In this document: piece by piece, positions 1-11,307 of the stretch
How the letters are laid out: the number at the start of each line of letters is the position of its first letter
How positions within the stretch are numbered: the first letter of the stretch is position 1
Assembly (NCBI RefSeq): GCF_037893015.1
Contig: NC_133665.1
Coordinates: 101,337,937-101,401,936, forward strand
DNA length: 64,000 nt
Origin: Macrotis lagotis
Taxonomy: Eukaryota > Chordata > Mammalia > Peramelemorphia > Peramelidae
Direction: 5' to 3'
Made by a program: the position numbers and the translations under genes
Notes under the pieces: model-generated
Told to the model about the DNA's origin: nothing
What the model saw: the letters and a program-made list of their open reading frames with translations, nothing else
The model's database searches: none

Positions 1-57
1 TGTGTGGCCTTGGGCAAGCCACTTAACCCCATTTGCCTTGCAAAAACCTAAAACAAG
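1..57 (+). mobile_element. 3' part of a WSINE1/SINE1-type tRNA-derived SINE
   Basis: The window opens inside the SINE tail: the CTTGGGCAAGCCACTTAACC block, then GCCTTGCAAAAACCTAAAAC. The same block recurs in the complete copies at 7185-7348, 15258-15402 and 60332-60490. The 5' half lies outside the window. Confidence 0.85.
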
Positions 58-250
58 GGCCTGAGTTCAAATCTAGCCCAACATACTTATTAGTTGTATG
101 TGCCTCTGGACAAGTCACTATCTGCCTCAATTTCCCAACTGCGAAATAGGGATAACACTTACCTCCCAGAGATATTGTGAGGATCAAATGAGAATATTTG
201 CAAAGAGCTTTGTGAACCTTAAAGCAATATTTAAATGCTAGCTATTATTG
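58..250 (+). mobile_element. THER1/MIR CORE-SINE
   Basis: It reads GAGTTCAAATC, then GTATGTGCCTCTGGACAAGT, TGCCTCAATTTCCCA and GTGAGGATCAAATGAGA, and ends with the AACCTTAAAGCAATATTTAA and GCTAGCTATTATT motifs typical of the long marsupial MIR relative. No coding potential is seen. Confidence 0.75.
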
Positions 251-254
251 TTGT

Positions 255-362
255 TGCCATTGTTGACAAGTTACTCAAACTCTATGCCTCAGTTTCTTTT
301 CAGTAAAATGAGGGGAGTTGAAGAAGATGAATTGTAAAGTCCCTTCCAACTCTAAGTAAATA
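255..362 (+). mobile_element. MIR fragment
   Basis: ATGCCTCAGTTTC, AAAATGAGGGGAGTTGAAGA and GTCCCTTCCAACTCTAAG are the core and 3' end of a MIR. Confidence 0.65.
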
Positions 363-1235
363 AAGTGTATAGAGCAGCTCAAAACCTAGAATACTTATTG
401 CCAATTTTAAATGTGTTTAAGTATTAGTATATGTATATATATATATATACATATATTACATACATATATCATCTATCTAAAAAGCATGAATTTGGCACAT
501 ACGATTGAAGTCAATATCTCCACCTGGAGGATTGACTTTGTCTTTCCCCTTCATTGCATGGGAGACCTAAAGATAAGAAGTGAGGAGGCCAGACACTTCT
601 TGGTAGTTTACTATAAGACTTTTTCTATAATTGATTTTGAGGGGGTACATTTAGCAAGTAGGAACTGATTGAAGAAATTAAGAGACTCTAAACTTAAGAA
701 AGCCAGAGATCTGATACAGATCTGGATCATGGTTGGCAGTAAGCTCAAGGCAGCTGGTATAAAAACAAAATAAATGCATCAAGTTTCTACTCCATCATCC
801 AAGGAAGAAACTCCTGAGGAGAAAATGCCAGGCATACCCACCAATTTCCAACCACTCACAGGTTAGGAAAATCAGCCTAGCTTAGTCAGCAGAACACCTG
901 GAGGGAAACTCAGGAGATAACATACACCAGTCAAAAACTACCATCACCACCTTGATCACCATCCCTCCTCAGACATTTCAGGACCCCTCAGACCCTCTAG
1001 AATTGCAGTTCTCCTAGGAAAGTAAGAGTAGCTACTTCTATAGAGATACAGCCTGCCATGAAGTACTATCATCATACCCATTAAAGACTCAAAAAATAAA
1101 GTTCATGGCACATTCAAATGATTCAACACAAAACATATTTTTTATCTTTGGAAATAATATTAAAGAAAAAGCTTTATCATCTGCTTTGTTGCTATACTCC
1201 ATGAACTAGGAAACTTTTCCATCAAACTTGCTGAT
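363..1235. other. Unassigned DNA with a short TA-rich stretch
   Basis: No gene is supported. A short (TA)n-rich stretch lies at about 428-462. The only open frame (411-668) runs through that low-complexity stretch and has no recognisable domain. The rest is AT-rich unique-looking DNA. Confidence 0.5.
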
Positions 1236-1385
1236 GACACTTTCCATATATCTTATCTCCCCTTTTAGAATGTGAGTGTCTTAAGAGCAGGGATTGTCTT
1301 ATTTTTCTGTAAGTATTCACAGTGCTTAGCAAAATGCTTTGAACATAGTAAGCACTGAATAAAATGCTTTTTCCAGTCATTCATT
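1236..1385 (+). mobile_element. L2 LINE 3' end
   Basis: TTAGAATGTGAGTGTCTTAA, GAGCAGGGATTGTCTTATTT, AGTGCTTAGC and ACATAGTAAGCACTGAATAA follow the order of the L2 3' terminus. Confidence 0.7.
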
Positions 1386-1439
1386 TAATATAAAAGAGCA
1401 GTAAAATATAGCAGCCAAAGAAAATCATTCTATGTGCTA

Positions 1440-1740
1440 AGATCCCTTTAATTCTCTGATTTAAGCCCTCTTTTGGATGTAAAATTTCATGTTCTATGGC
1501 CTCAGATCCTTCTAAGCTCTGTGTGTCCCTCTCATGTTGTATTTCCCAAGGTTCTTTCTAGTTATGACATTCAATATCCTATGTAATATTTCAGGTTCTG
1601 CTTCCCAGGGTTCCTCCCTAGCTCTGACTTCTACGTTCCAAAGTCCCTTAGTTCTTGACTCTATGGACATGTTTTCTTTTTGGGGGGTGATGTTAGTTCT
1701 TTCCTTTTTCCATAAAGATGATTTTTCAGCTATGAACTTA
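1440..1740 (+). repeat. MIR-tail-like sequence with internal repetition
   Basis: The MIR 3' motif (pyrimidine block, then TCTAG-TATGACATTC or CTAGCTCTGACTTCTAC) recurs two to three times in about 250 bp. This looks like an old MIR whose tail duplicated. No gene is supported on either strand: the 94-residue frame on the - strand is built from the repeat. Confidence 0.45.
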
Positions 1741-2390
1741 TGAGCATTCTTGGGCAGTAATAGTACTGTAGGTCTTTGGTTAGCCCAGGATAACACCCAA
1801 TTGGGAAATAAGAGCTACAGGAGGAAGAGGATGCCACATTATAAACTGTGATTGAAACTTCCCCAACTCCTAGTGCCAAAGGTTAACCAAAGTTGCCTTT
1901 GAGGTGGAAAAGACATTGAGTCTCCCACAGGGGATAATATTTATGCAGCCCCCTGACCCGAAGAGACCTTATGTTCCTTTGGAAACAGGACCTCATAAAT
2001 TGACTTGACTGAACACTCCTGGATGGAATTGGGTCAAAGGAATGTCAGAACCATAGCACTATGCTATTGAGGAGGAAAAGGGCTATGGTGGGGATAGAGC
2101 AGGTTTGTGGGCAGTAGGCATATCAGAGGCAAAAAGAGTTACCTTACTTGGAAGCAAGAGAGCTTTGGGATAACCCCCTGACTTTGTCTCTGGAGATTTT
2201 TCTGTTGCCTTGACCAATTTACTCTAGTCCTATGCTTAGTTGGGCATGAAGTAGTGGTTTTACTAAATCACCTAAAATTTTCATAATCTCCCTGAATCCC
2301 TTGGACTTACCTATCAACCATTTTTGTTCTGGTCTAAGTTCAAAAATTATTCTCTTTGGTAGAGAAAATAGATGGAAAAGGAGAGTTTAG

Positions 2391-2393
<3 letters not shown>
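1741..2393. other. No recognisable gene or repeat
   Basis: Both strands were read. There is no sustained open frame, no SINE hallmark and no simple repeat apart from short purine runs. Confidence 0.4.
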
Positions 2394-2439
<46 letters not shown>

Positions 2440-2452
2440 ATATATGAAATAG
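2394..2452. repeat. (TA)n microsatellite
   Basis: A nearly pure TA tract passes into TATG units near its right end. Confidence 0.9.
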
Positions 2453-2834
2453 CTAAAACTGAATTGGATCTTTTATATTGTTTCACATATATTATTTAAA
2501 TCTGGCATTGCTGTTTAAACTCTCCTTCAACCTTATACCTTATTTCCTGAAATAGAATGGCAGCTCCAACTGGGTAAAATCCATTTATAGTATTATATTT
2601 CTTTTTCTCTCCTGCACTCCATTGTATATCTTGTGCAAAATAGATACTCAATAAACCTTATCTGATTATCAGGTGAGTAAAGACTTTATGAAAAGGTCTT
2701 AAAAACTATGAAGATAAATGCATTTAAAATCTGGTGGAATCACAAGGTCAGAGAAAACGGATGGTTGTGTCCAGTGAGATTTGTTGAACTATGACCTTTT
2801 CTGTCTTTACCATGCTCTGCCTAGTTTTATGGAC
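2453..2834. other. Unassigned; weak L2 3' end near 2600-2670
   Basis: GCACTCCATTGTATATCTTG followed by ATACTCAATAAACC resembles an L2 terminus. The rest is unassigned. Confidence 0.35.
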
Positions 2835-2851
2835 TTAATGACTTTTGGTTG
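2835..2851. repeat. Left target-site duplication of HAL1 copy D
   Basis: The 17-bp sequence TTAATGACTTTTGGTTG is repeated exactly at 3398-3414, immediately after the A-rich end of the element. Confidence 0.9.
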
Positions 2852-3397
2852 AAGGACAGGGGGATGGGTGGGGGGGTTGTGGGTGACAGAGGAGAGGGTA
2901 GATCATAGGCGAGGATAGTCAGATATAACATTTTCTTTTTTACTTTTTTGCAAGGTGCTGGGATTGGGTGGTCTGTCCGGGCCATGGGGTCAGTTGGTTG
3001 CTGGGTCTTCAGAGTGGGATGTAGGCTTGGGGTCTCTTGGCCCCAGGGCCAGTGCTCTGTCTACTGTGCCACTCAGCTGCCACACAGCACATTTATGAAG
3101 AGGGACAGAGTGAAAGGAGAGGGAGAATATAATAGATGGTATTGGGGAGGAATGGGTAGAGGGATTAAAATCAGCAACAGCAACTGTGGAAAAATATGGA
3201 AAAAAACTACTATGATGGACTTATGATAAAGTGACCCACCCAAGACAGCTGATGGTATCAGAACAGACTGAAACACATTTTTTCTCTTTCTTTTACTTTA
3301 TTTCTCATGAGATTTTATACTTTTGTGGGGGAGGGGTATTATGTTTACTCTTGAACAAATATTTTAGTAATATGTAAATAAATTAAAGGGAAAAAAA
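2852..3397 (+). mobile_element. HAL1 copy D, 5'-truncated 3' UTR
   Basis: This segment matches the last kilobase of HAL1 copies A and B in order: the GGATGGGTGGGGG run, AGATCATAGG, GTCAGATATAACA, a reverse-oriented SINE module (about 2938-3090), AGAGTGAAAGGAGAGGGAGA, GTGGAAAAATATGG, ACAGACTGAAACACATTTT, and the TATTATGTTTACTCTTGAAC end. It carries only one SINE-derived module where A and B carry three. Perfect 17-bp duplications flank it, so it is a complete, 5'-truncated, target-primed insertion. It has no coding capacity. Confidence 0.85.
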
Positions 3398-3414
3398 TTA
3401 ATGACTTTTGGTTG
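3398..3414. repeat. Right target-site duplication of HAL1 copy D
   Basis: It is identical to 2835-2851. Confidence 0.9.
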
Positions 3415-4799
3415 CCATCTTTAAATGGTCCCAGGATACTGGCAAGTGAAAAAGGGGTTTATTTGGGGTGGGGTTAGTTGCTGAGGGCTGCAAATAGGCT
3501 GATGATGGTGACAATGAAAATGTTTTGATGGTGTTGATGGTGAGAAATAGTAATGATGATGTTGGTGATGGGGATTTTGGTCATGGGAATGATGTCAGCG
3601 ATACTTAAGATGGTTTCATTGATACCAACATCGACATTGGTGCTGCTGCTAGTGCTAGTAATGGTGATGTTGGTGACACTGTTGACTTTTCTTCTGTGAC
3701 AATAGTGATGGTATCATTTTGTTAGGTTGTAAGAAAATGGTGATCCAGATCAGAAGGGAACTGATCACACTTAAGAGTTGTCTTTTACAAGCCTTATTTC
3801 CAAAGTTGCTGAGGAAGTAGTGAATATTGGCATGCTAACAAATGTACTATTTCCATGGCCTCCTCTAAATATCACTCTTGATACCTCTTATTTCAAAATT
3901 GGAGTGACTTTCCACCCCTACTACTAATTTCTAGGGTCACAGCTTTCAAATGCTATTATTCTGCCATCTTTACAAAGCCCTACCTACTTCCTAGATTCAT
4001 CAGGGATATATTTATCCAGAGACCACTCACCATTGTACGACACCCAACAAAAATATATACACATCACGTTCTCACCAACACAAGTGAAAACATCATTCTC
4101 TCATATTCCCTTGATTTATGATGATCCAAATCTTATAAGTCTCCTCTCTCTCCTCAGCATGTTTCATTTCCTCTGCTGACCCCTATTGTGAAACTGGCCT
4201 GGTGGGAGAAGGAGGGAGGTGTTGGGAGGGAAGGGAGGGGTCTTACAATCTCAGCTTTCTTCTTATAGTCCCCTCCCCCTTCCCCCATCACCCCTAGAAA
4301 TACTCCTGATGAAGTTGGATTCTCCCAGCTCCATGTATCCATACTTGTCTCAGTTCTCAGCCATGATGAAAACCTTCAGTCTTTGTCACCTGAAAACAAG
4401 AACCTCCCAACCCCCTCTCCTCTGGCTTGGTGCTGAAAGGGAGCCAGAGAGGTGTGGGAAACTGGAGACCCTGTCTTCTACTGCTTGAATAGCCTGAGAT
4501 TAGGAATATGGGGCTGTTTCTATCACACCCAACCAAACCCCTGACTGGTGGAGTGGAAGGAGTGAAGCTAAAGGCAGTCAGACACTAAATATATTTCATC
4601 TCAATTACTCTTTTATCTCATACTTGACTTATCACATCCTGTTGGTATCTCTCATTGTTCCCTAAGTGTTAGCAAGACTGGGAACACCCTGAAGGTAGGG
4701 AGAATTTCATCCCCCCCTACCACCCACCCCACCCCAATCACCATCACCACAAATAACAGGCTCAGCAGCAGCAGCAGGATTACTATCACCAGAATTTAG
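3415..4799. other. Unassigned DNA with a degenerate GAT/GGT trinucleotide tract at 3495-3715
   Basis: GATGGTGATGTTGG-like units run for about 200 bp. The rest shows no repeat hallmark. The short frames at 4154-4488 lie over G- and C-rich low-complexity sequence and have no domain. Confidence 0.5.
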
Positions 4800-4804
4800 G
4801 AGGT

Positions 4805-5000
4805 GACCTGCTACAGGGGAAAGGGCACTGGCTCTGGAAGGAGGAAACCTAGGTTTAAATCTTAGCTCTTATAATTAGCTGTGTAGATTTGAGCTAATTA
4901 CTTAAGTTTTCTTCAAGGGTATAATAGGGGAGGAGGAGAGGGTTGGACCAGATAGCCTCCCAGGTACCTTCTAGCTCTACCACTAGGATTCTATAATCAG
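4805..5000 (+). mobile_element. MIR
   Basis: GGGCACTGGCTCTGGAAGGA, AGGTTTAAATCTTAGCTCTT, AATTAGCTGTGTAGAT and GGTTGGACCAGATAGCCTCC follow MIR order to the TAGCTCTACCACTAGGATTC end. Confidence 0.75.
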
Positions 5001-5815
5001 AGTATAACCACAAGAAAATTTAAGGAAACCTTGCTCTAATCAGCATTCTCATCAGAGACAGCCCTGGGTTATGAAGAACTTTTGCTGTCTAAGTAAATTC
5101 CCAGACTCAGGTCAGTCCCCAGAGAACCAAGCAACAAAGAAGAAAGAAAGCACCAAATTAGACAATAGAATGATGATAGTGCAGCTAACTAGAAAAGTGC
5201 CCATATGGGGAAAAGGAGGAAAACTTCATGTTTAGAGTCCACATCCTCCTTCTCCAAAAGAAACCTCACAAAGAAATGCACAAAATGAAGTCAAATGGAA
5301 AATACTTCCCTATGATTTATTTTGGATTATCTGTTTTCTGATTATGAGCAACTTCACCCACATGTATCCTTTCCACTTTTATCCTGCTCCAGATTCTGTG
5401 TTAGGTGAGGGGAAAATGTCTATACTGAACCTAGGAACTGACAAGCTAGTTTAAAATACATAAATAGAGAATTAAGCCTGAAAAGAAGATATGACTTAAG
5501 TTATTAAAATGAAAATAAAACTCACTGAATTATAGATTTAAGAATGCAACTTTATTACTCACAAGTACATGCCCTAACTTAAACACCATCAAAGATTTTT
5601 ATTCATTGGTAGGAGAATTCCTTCCACTGCTATAGATTGCAACTCTAGACTGCTGGAGCCAGCTCACATCTGGCAATTTGAAAATCAATAAATGCTTAAA
5701 TTATGGGCTTGATTTTAATTAAAATTTTAAATTAAAATCTGTAGATTATCTACTCTTAAGGATAAAATGTTAATAATGCAGGTTCAACTTCAAAATGTGT
5801 TGTAAATTACTAATA
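5001..5815. other. No recognisable gene or repeat
   Basis: This AT-rich sequence has frequent stops in all frames and no repeat family that I recognise. Confidence 0.4.
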
Positions 5816-5935
5816 TAGAACTATTTTACATTATTTCACATGTATATTCTATATTAGATTGTTTACAATCTCAGGGAAGGAGGAGGGGAGGGAGGGAGGG
5901 ATAGGATTTGGAAGACAAAATTTTAAAAAATGTTT
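5816..5935 (+). mobile_element. L1 3' terminal fragment
   Basis: ACATGTATATTCTATATTAG, TACAATCTCAGGGAAGGAGG, a GGGAGGGAGGG run and ATTTTAAAAAATG match the terminal block of marsupial L1 elements. Confidence 0.6.
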
Positions 5936-6520
5936 TACTGTTTGTGGTGACAAAAAATTGGAAATTAAGTGAATGTCCTTCAATTGGGGAATGGCTTAAC
6001 AAACTGTGGTATATGTATGTCATGGAACACTATTGTTCTATTAGAAACCAGGAGGGATGGGAATTCAGAGAAGACTGGAAAGATTTGCATGAGCCAATGC
6101 TGAGTGAGATGAGCAGAAGCAGAAAAACACTGTACACCCTAACAGCAACATGGGGGTGATGATCAACCCTGATGGACTTGCTCATCCCTCCAATGAAACA
6201 ACCAGGGACAATTTTGAGCTATCTTCAATGGAGAATACCATCTGTATCCAGAGAAAGACTTATGGACTTTAAACAAAGACCAAAGACTATTATCGTCAAA
6301 TTAGAAAATGTTATATTATGTAATTTTACTATCTTATACTTTATTTTTCTTTCTTAAGGATATGATTTCTGTCATCACATTCAACTGAGATCAATGTATA
6401 TAACATGGAACCAATGTAAACACTAACAGAATGCCTCCTGTGGGGTGAGGTGGGGGGGAGGGAAGCAAGAATGGGGGGAAAATTGTAAAACTCAAAATAA
6501 AATCTTTCTTTAAAAATGTT
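5936..6520 (+). mobile_element. L1 3' region, 5'-truncated
   Basis: It shares GGAAATTAAGTGAATGTCCT, GTCATGGAACACTATTGTTC, GAAACCAGGAGGGATGGGAA and CAACATGGGGGTGATGATCA with the better copy at 52969-54262, and ends AAAACTCAAAATAAAATC. The 83- and 61-residue frames here are L1 3' sequence, not genes. Confidence 0.85.
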
Positions 6521-7174
6521 TTAAAATTATTTTAATATGTAAATGGGTAAAAATTGAAACATTATTTAAAAATTTTTTTAAATAAAAAATGTGTTGTATG
6601 AACTGGTTGTTAAACGTTTACCAGCATACCCTTCACTCCAATCCATCCATGATTTAGTAGATAGCTTTAGAGCAGAGGTTTTTAACATGAAGTCAATGAA
6701 ATTGCATTTTAAAACATTTTGATAGCTATATTTTAATATAGTTTACTTTATAATCCTGTATGTTTTATCTAAAAATATGATTCAGAGTCAGGGTCCAAAG
6801 GTTTCACCAGAGTGCCAGAGTGATCTAGGACACATGAAAGGTTAGAACCACAGACTTAAGAGAATGGTTGAGGCTCAGTGAGGTTAAACAGTCATATAAC
6901 TATTGTTAAGTGGAGTCTGCCCAAGTCTTTCTTGGGCAAGAAGAGTCTGGCAGACACTTATGTAACCTGGGACTCTAGGCTATTTGCATAAGACTCTCCA
7001 TAATAGCAGAGAATGATTACTCAGTGTTCCATGCTTACTTGAGGGGCAGTCATTGAGAGATTGTTAGAGCAAAGTCTAATTCAAAATGGCTTGAGCCCCA
7101 AGTTATATTTATATTGCTCATTATGATTTCTAAGTGTATTTACCTGTATTTTCTTAGCTGATTCTTACAATTTT
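6521..7174. other. Unassigned DNA
   Basis: No gene, SINE or LINE signature is visible. Confidence 0.4.
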
Positions 7175-7184
7175 AGAATTTAGG

Positions 7185-7348
7185 TCAAGGAGCAGCAAAG
7201 TGGTGCAGTGAATAGAACACTGGCCCTGGAATCATTAGGATCTGAGTTCAAATCCAGCGTCATTCACTTAATTACATAGCTGTGCAACCTTGGGCAAGTC
7301 ATTTAACCCTATTGCCTTGCCAAAAAAAAACCCCAAACAAACAAAAAA
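7185..7348 (+). mobile_element. WSINE1-type SINE with target-site duplication
   Basis: AAGTGGTGCAGTGAATAGAA, the tRNA-like box B GAGTTCAAATCCAGC, GCAACCTTGGGCAAGTCATT and a C-interrupted A tail are present. AGAATTTAGG flanks it at 7175-7184 and 7349-7358. Confidence 0.9.
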
Positions 7349-7371
7349 AGAATTTAGGGCAAATGTTTTCT

Positions 7372-7490
7372 AGTTCATATTTAAGGAAACTAAGGGTCAG
7401 AAGGGTGGGGTACTTAGCCGGCAAGTATTAAAGTCAGAATGGAAACTTGAGACACCAAGACCAATGCTCTTTCTACAAGATCCTACTTTT
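7372..7490 (-). mobile_element. MIR
   Basis: The antisense MIR core AAGGAAACTAAGGGTCAGAA is followed by CCAATGCTCTTTCTACAAGA. Confidence 0.6.
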
Positions 7491-8265
7491 GTTCTTCCCC
7501 AAAAGGCCCCTTCCAGATCCTGCACTAAGACATCCACTCTGTCAGAGCTTACCCCTTGTCTTAGGATGTCCTTCAAAATGCTCCAATAGTATATCTCATC
7601 TTCCCTAGGGGAATTTTCTCAATTTTGCATCATGAAAATTGTTTCTCCTGCCTGCCCATGCTGGCCATCTTATTGTAGGTGACATGGGAATTTTCACTGG
7701 GACCTTCTGTTGTCAGCTTTCTTATCCCATTTTCTATCCTGATGGAAGCATTTCTATTAAGGAATCTTAGTAAGGAAGATTTAGCAAATCCAATAAAAGA
7801 GTTACTTTGTTGTAATCAGGTGATCCTTCTAAAGGGCAAGGGCCAGTAAGGGCTTCAGGGTCATAAATGAATTATTTAGCTGTGTCCAAGAAGATAGACT
7901 ACCAGGGCATCAACACTGGAGTCTACTGGCCAATAGAGTGCCCAGAAAACCCATTATAAATTAAAAAAAAGGTCAGGGATAAATAACAAACAATTCCTCC
8001 AAGTCCTATGAAGAACCAGGGTCAGTGCTGGTCTAAAAAGAGGGGAAGAAATGGAAGAATAAAATACAAGTAACAAATGACTTACCAGTCGTAACATTAT
8101 ATCGAAACCACCCCAGGAGATGCAGGATGAAACATAAAGTTTTATATGGCTAAGGTGGGAATTTGATTTATTTGACTTGACATATTTCTTCCAAGGGTTT
8201 TTTTTTTTTTATTTCAATTAGGTCAAGAATTGGGAGAGCAGAAAGACAACAAGGAACAGGCTGGC
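7491..8265. other. Unassigned DNA
   Basis: There is no gene or confident repeat. A T run lies near 8198-8210. Confidence 0.4.
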
Positions 8266-8269
8266 AACC

Positions 8270-8560
8270 TGCTATTATAACATTCTCAACATAGTGTTAA
8301 CGGCTGAGAATGTAATTATGAGCAAAAAGACAGTCTCTGCCCTCAAGAAGTTTACATTCTGATTATAAGGGAACTGAAGAGGTAAAGGCAAAAGGCTTGA
8401 GAAGGTACCTTGAGGTCATCTGCTGAGAAAGTCAGGAGAGTTAGAAGCACAGCCAGGAGAGGAATGAAACATGTTTGGCCTTTGCTGAGTCCCAGAATGG
8501 AGGTCACCTTGGAAGGAATGCACCAATAGGAATAGACAAGTCAGAAAGCCCTTGATCCAG
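8270..8560 (-). mobile_element. Decayed L2 fragment
   Basis: ACAGTCTCTGCCCTCAAGAA followed by GTTTACATTCTGATTATAAG is the antisense L2 block also seen at 9340-9380 and 23085-23125. Confidence 0.5.
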
Positions 8561-8814
8561 AGGAAAGAAGATAAATGTTTGCTAATTTTTAAAAAAATAA
8601 AATTTAAAAGACAACAGGAAGGGTAAAAAAAAAAAGGATGTAATCTAAGGGAAAAAAAAGCTTACTGACTAGGGTCTTTCCATCCTATTCAGACTGAACA
8701 TTAGTCAGATTAGACAGATACCCAACAGTGTTATAGAAAGAGAAGAGGAACTTGGACAGCTTTTTGCATCAGGAAGATTATCTTGATTGCGGAGATCATA
8801 CAATATTTTATTTT
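8561..8814. other. Unassigned, A-rich
   Basis: Several A runs (8590-8660) are present, with nothing else recognised. Confidence 0.35.
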
Positions 8815-9063
8815 TTATTTGTTCAGTCATCTTTTGGTTCTGTCAGACTCTAAGTTGACTCCATTTGGGGTTTTCTTGGCAAAGATACTTGAGTAGTTTG
8901 CCATTTCCTTTTTCAGTTCATTTTACAGGTGAGGAAACTGAGGAGAACAGAGCTAAGGGACTTGTTCATGGTCACACAGAAAAAGTTTGAGGCAAGATTT
9001 GAACTCAGATCCTCCTGACCCCAGGGCCCATGTTCGATTCATGGGGCTATCTAGCTGCCCCTT
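8815..9063 (-). mobile_element. Long CORE-SINE, antisense
   Basis: GTTCAGTCATCTTTTGGTTC, TTTGGGGTTTTCTTGGCAAA, TTTACAGGTGAGGAAACTGA, CATGGTCACACAG and the terminal GGCTATCTAGCTGCCCC give a nearly full-length antisense tRNA-CORE SINE. Confidence 0.8.
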
Positions 9064-9139
9064 TGGGTTGTTTTAAGGAAAGTATTTTATAAACTCAAAA
9101 GTGATAGGAAAAGTTGAGCTATAATTATCATGCTAAAAT

Positions 9140-9265
9140 ATTTTAATTAAATACAGGTTCATGAAATGTAGATCTTCCAGTCCAGTCCACTCATTTTAGA
9201 AGAGGAAAACTGAGGTGCAGACAGCTAAGTGATTTTCCCAAAGTCATAGATTTCCTGTTCTCCCA
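9140..9265 (-). mobile_element. MIR
   Basis: ATCTTCCAGTCCAGTCCACT, AGAGGAAAACTGAGGTGCAG and TGATTTTCCCAAAGTCATAG are antisense MIR. Confidence 0.65.
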
Positions 9266-9269
9266 AATC

Positions 9270-10115
9270 CATAAACATTTATTAAGTTTCTGCCCTTTGC
9301 CAAGGACTAGTGCTAGAGGACATGAAGACTTAAAAGGAGGTCTTTGCCCTCAAGGAGTTACAGTCTTTAGGAGGAGACAACATGTACATAGATAAGTATG
9401 AATAGAAAATAAAAGATAATTTTGTGGAGAGAGAAGCACTGGCAGCTGTGGGAAATCAGGAAAAGGGACCTGGAGGGATCAAATGGGAACTGAGATTTGG
9501 AGGAAAGCAGGGACTTCAGAGTGAGAGGTGAGGAACACTACTGGGCAAGGGCAAGACAATGGGACATGGAAAAGCCTGTGTGAAGAACAGGAAGAAGGGC
9601 AATATGGCGAGATCTGCAAGAGTATGAAGGAAAGTAATGAGTCTGGAAAGTTGGGTTGGAGCCAGGCTGAGGATTTTAAACAATAATAGCTAGTGAAGAA
9701 TTGCATGGGACTTTAAACTTGGCAAAACATTTTGCAAATTATCTCATTTGATCCTCACAAAATCCTGGAAGAGAAAATGAGGAAACTGAGGTAGAAGTTA
9801 AGGGAATCATCCAGGGTCACACAATTAAGTTTCTGAGTCTGGATTTGAACTTCATCTTCCTGACTGCAGGTCCAGTGCTCTTTCAACTGTCTCCATTAGA
9901 TGACAAACAGCATTTTGTATTTAATATTGGAGGGTAAATAGGAGCCACTGGAATTTTATTAAACAAGGGAGTGGTACAGTCAGATGTTGAATATTTAGGC
10001 AGCTGTGTGAATGATGGATTGGAGAGGGTGGAGAGTCGGGGTGGGTGGACACATTAGGATATTACATTGCAGTAATTCAGGTAAGAGGCAAAGAGCGATT
10101 GAGGTAGAGTAGTGG
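9270..10115 (-). mobile_element. L2 LINE, antisense, split by a MIR
   Basis: The left part (9270-9680) holds the antisense CATTTATTAAGTTTCTGCCC and GCCCTCAAGGAGTTACAGTC blocks. The right part (9906-10115) holds GGAGCCACTGGAATTTTATT, GGGAGTGGTACAGTCAGATG and GATTGGAGAGGGTGGAGAGT. The two parts are collinear in L2, with the MIR at 9690-9905 between them. Confidence 0.75.
9690..9905 (-). mobile_element. THER1/MIR inserted in L2
   Basis: CATTTTGCAAATTATCTCAT, TTGATCCTCACAAAATCCTG, ATGAGGAAACTGAGGTAGAA and CCAGGGTCACACAATTAAGT are antisense MIR. Confidence 0.75.
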
Positions 10116-10464
10116 CCATTGATGTGGAGGCACTAGGACCTTGAACACTCTTTTCTAAAAGCATTGGTGTTATTAGTGTGTCTAAGGAATAAATCCATTT
10201 CCTAGCATTCAAATCCCTTCTACATGCAGGACCCAATAAATTCCACTGCTCCAAATCCTGGGCCTCTTGCTCCAAGCAGGAATTTCTTCTGGCCCTATTT
10301 CCTCTCTTCCTTCCCAAATTCTGACCTGCCTTCATCTGACTACATCAGTCTCAAGTAAGATTTTCCCTTGAGACTATGAATAGAATATGAATATAGTAAA
10401 TGGATAGAATTTGATAATATGAATAATAACCTCTATTAAGTGCTTAGCATATATATGGCCGGGA
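10116..10464. other. Unassigned DNA
   Basis: The 93-residue frame on the - strand at 10054-10335 begins in L2 sequence and has no domain. Nothing else is seen. Confidence 0.4.
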
Positions 10465-10566
10465 TGGGACAGAGCTGGGTGGAGCAGTAAGTAGATAGAG
10501 CTAGGGGTCTGGAGTTCAGGAAAACTCATCTGTGAGTTTTGTTACCCTGGGCAAGTCACTTAACCC
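10465..10566 (+). mobile_element. SINE fragment
   Basis: AGAGCTGGGTGGAGCAGTAA, then GAGTTCAGGAAAACTCATC and CCTGGGCAAGTCACTTAACC are a diverged CORE/WSINE copy. Confidence 0.6.
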
Positions 10567-11307
10567 CTCCACAACCACCACCCTCTGTGGCAGCATCCAG
10601 TGGTTCAGTCACCCCATGGATGGAGGCTGGAAGCTCAAGGCTGACCTTTATCCTTACCTCCATCATACTTTTCAAGTCTCCAGGTTAGATGTTCAGTTGG
10701 AGATGTTCCATGATCTTCCTCCTCCTTATTCTCATCCTCCCAGGCTCAGACCTCCATCTCTAAACTTCACCCTCTAATCTTCCTGACAGTTCCTTCCCCT
10801 TCCAGTTTCAACCTTTTCCTATGGTCAGGGCTCCCCACTCTTGACCCCCATAATGGAATCCTTCCGCATGGTATGTGGGACATCTTGGCCCCTGACCCTG
10901 AGGTCCAGGGGGAAGTGCCCCTTCAGAAGGTGCTACCAGATAACACTGGCAGCTCAGAAGTGGCTGGCGGGTGGATCCTGGCCATAATTAGGTAATGGGC
11001 CTGAGTTTCTCAGAGTGGGGATAGTCGGGGAGGGGGACTCTCCCATGGGTAAGCTGAGTTTGCCTTGGCTGGAAGTTTAGGAACATAAACGCGGGCAGCC
11101 CACTGCATTTCCAGCTTGTTGCCATGGAATGGAATAATAATTGGGTGATTATGGCTGGGCTCTCCATATCTTGAGCTCTTCCAGCTCCAGGGAGAGGCCG
11201 AGGGGCTGGGGAAGGGACCCACCAGCACACACATATGCCGTCATCACCTTGTTTAACAAGACAGGACTTCTTCCAGCAGTGTCTGGCCAGGGTTGCTGGG
11301 GCCTGGG
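10567..11307. other. Unassigned DNA of moderate GC content
   Basis: Overlapping short frames on both strands (10988-11340) have no domain and no splice-consistent structure. An ATA/ATG-rich stretch begins near 11310. Confidence 0.4.

Noticed and set aside
7185..7348. tRNA gene
   Set aside because: Box A- and B-like sequences are part of a tRNA-derived SINE with an A tail and target duplication. No cloverleaf is preserved.
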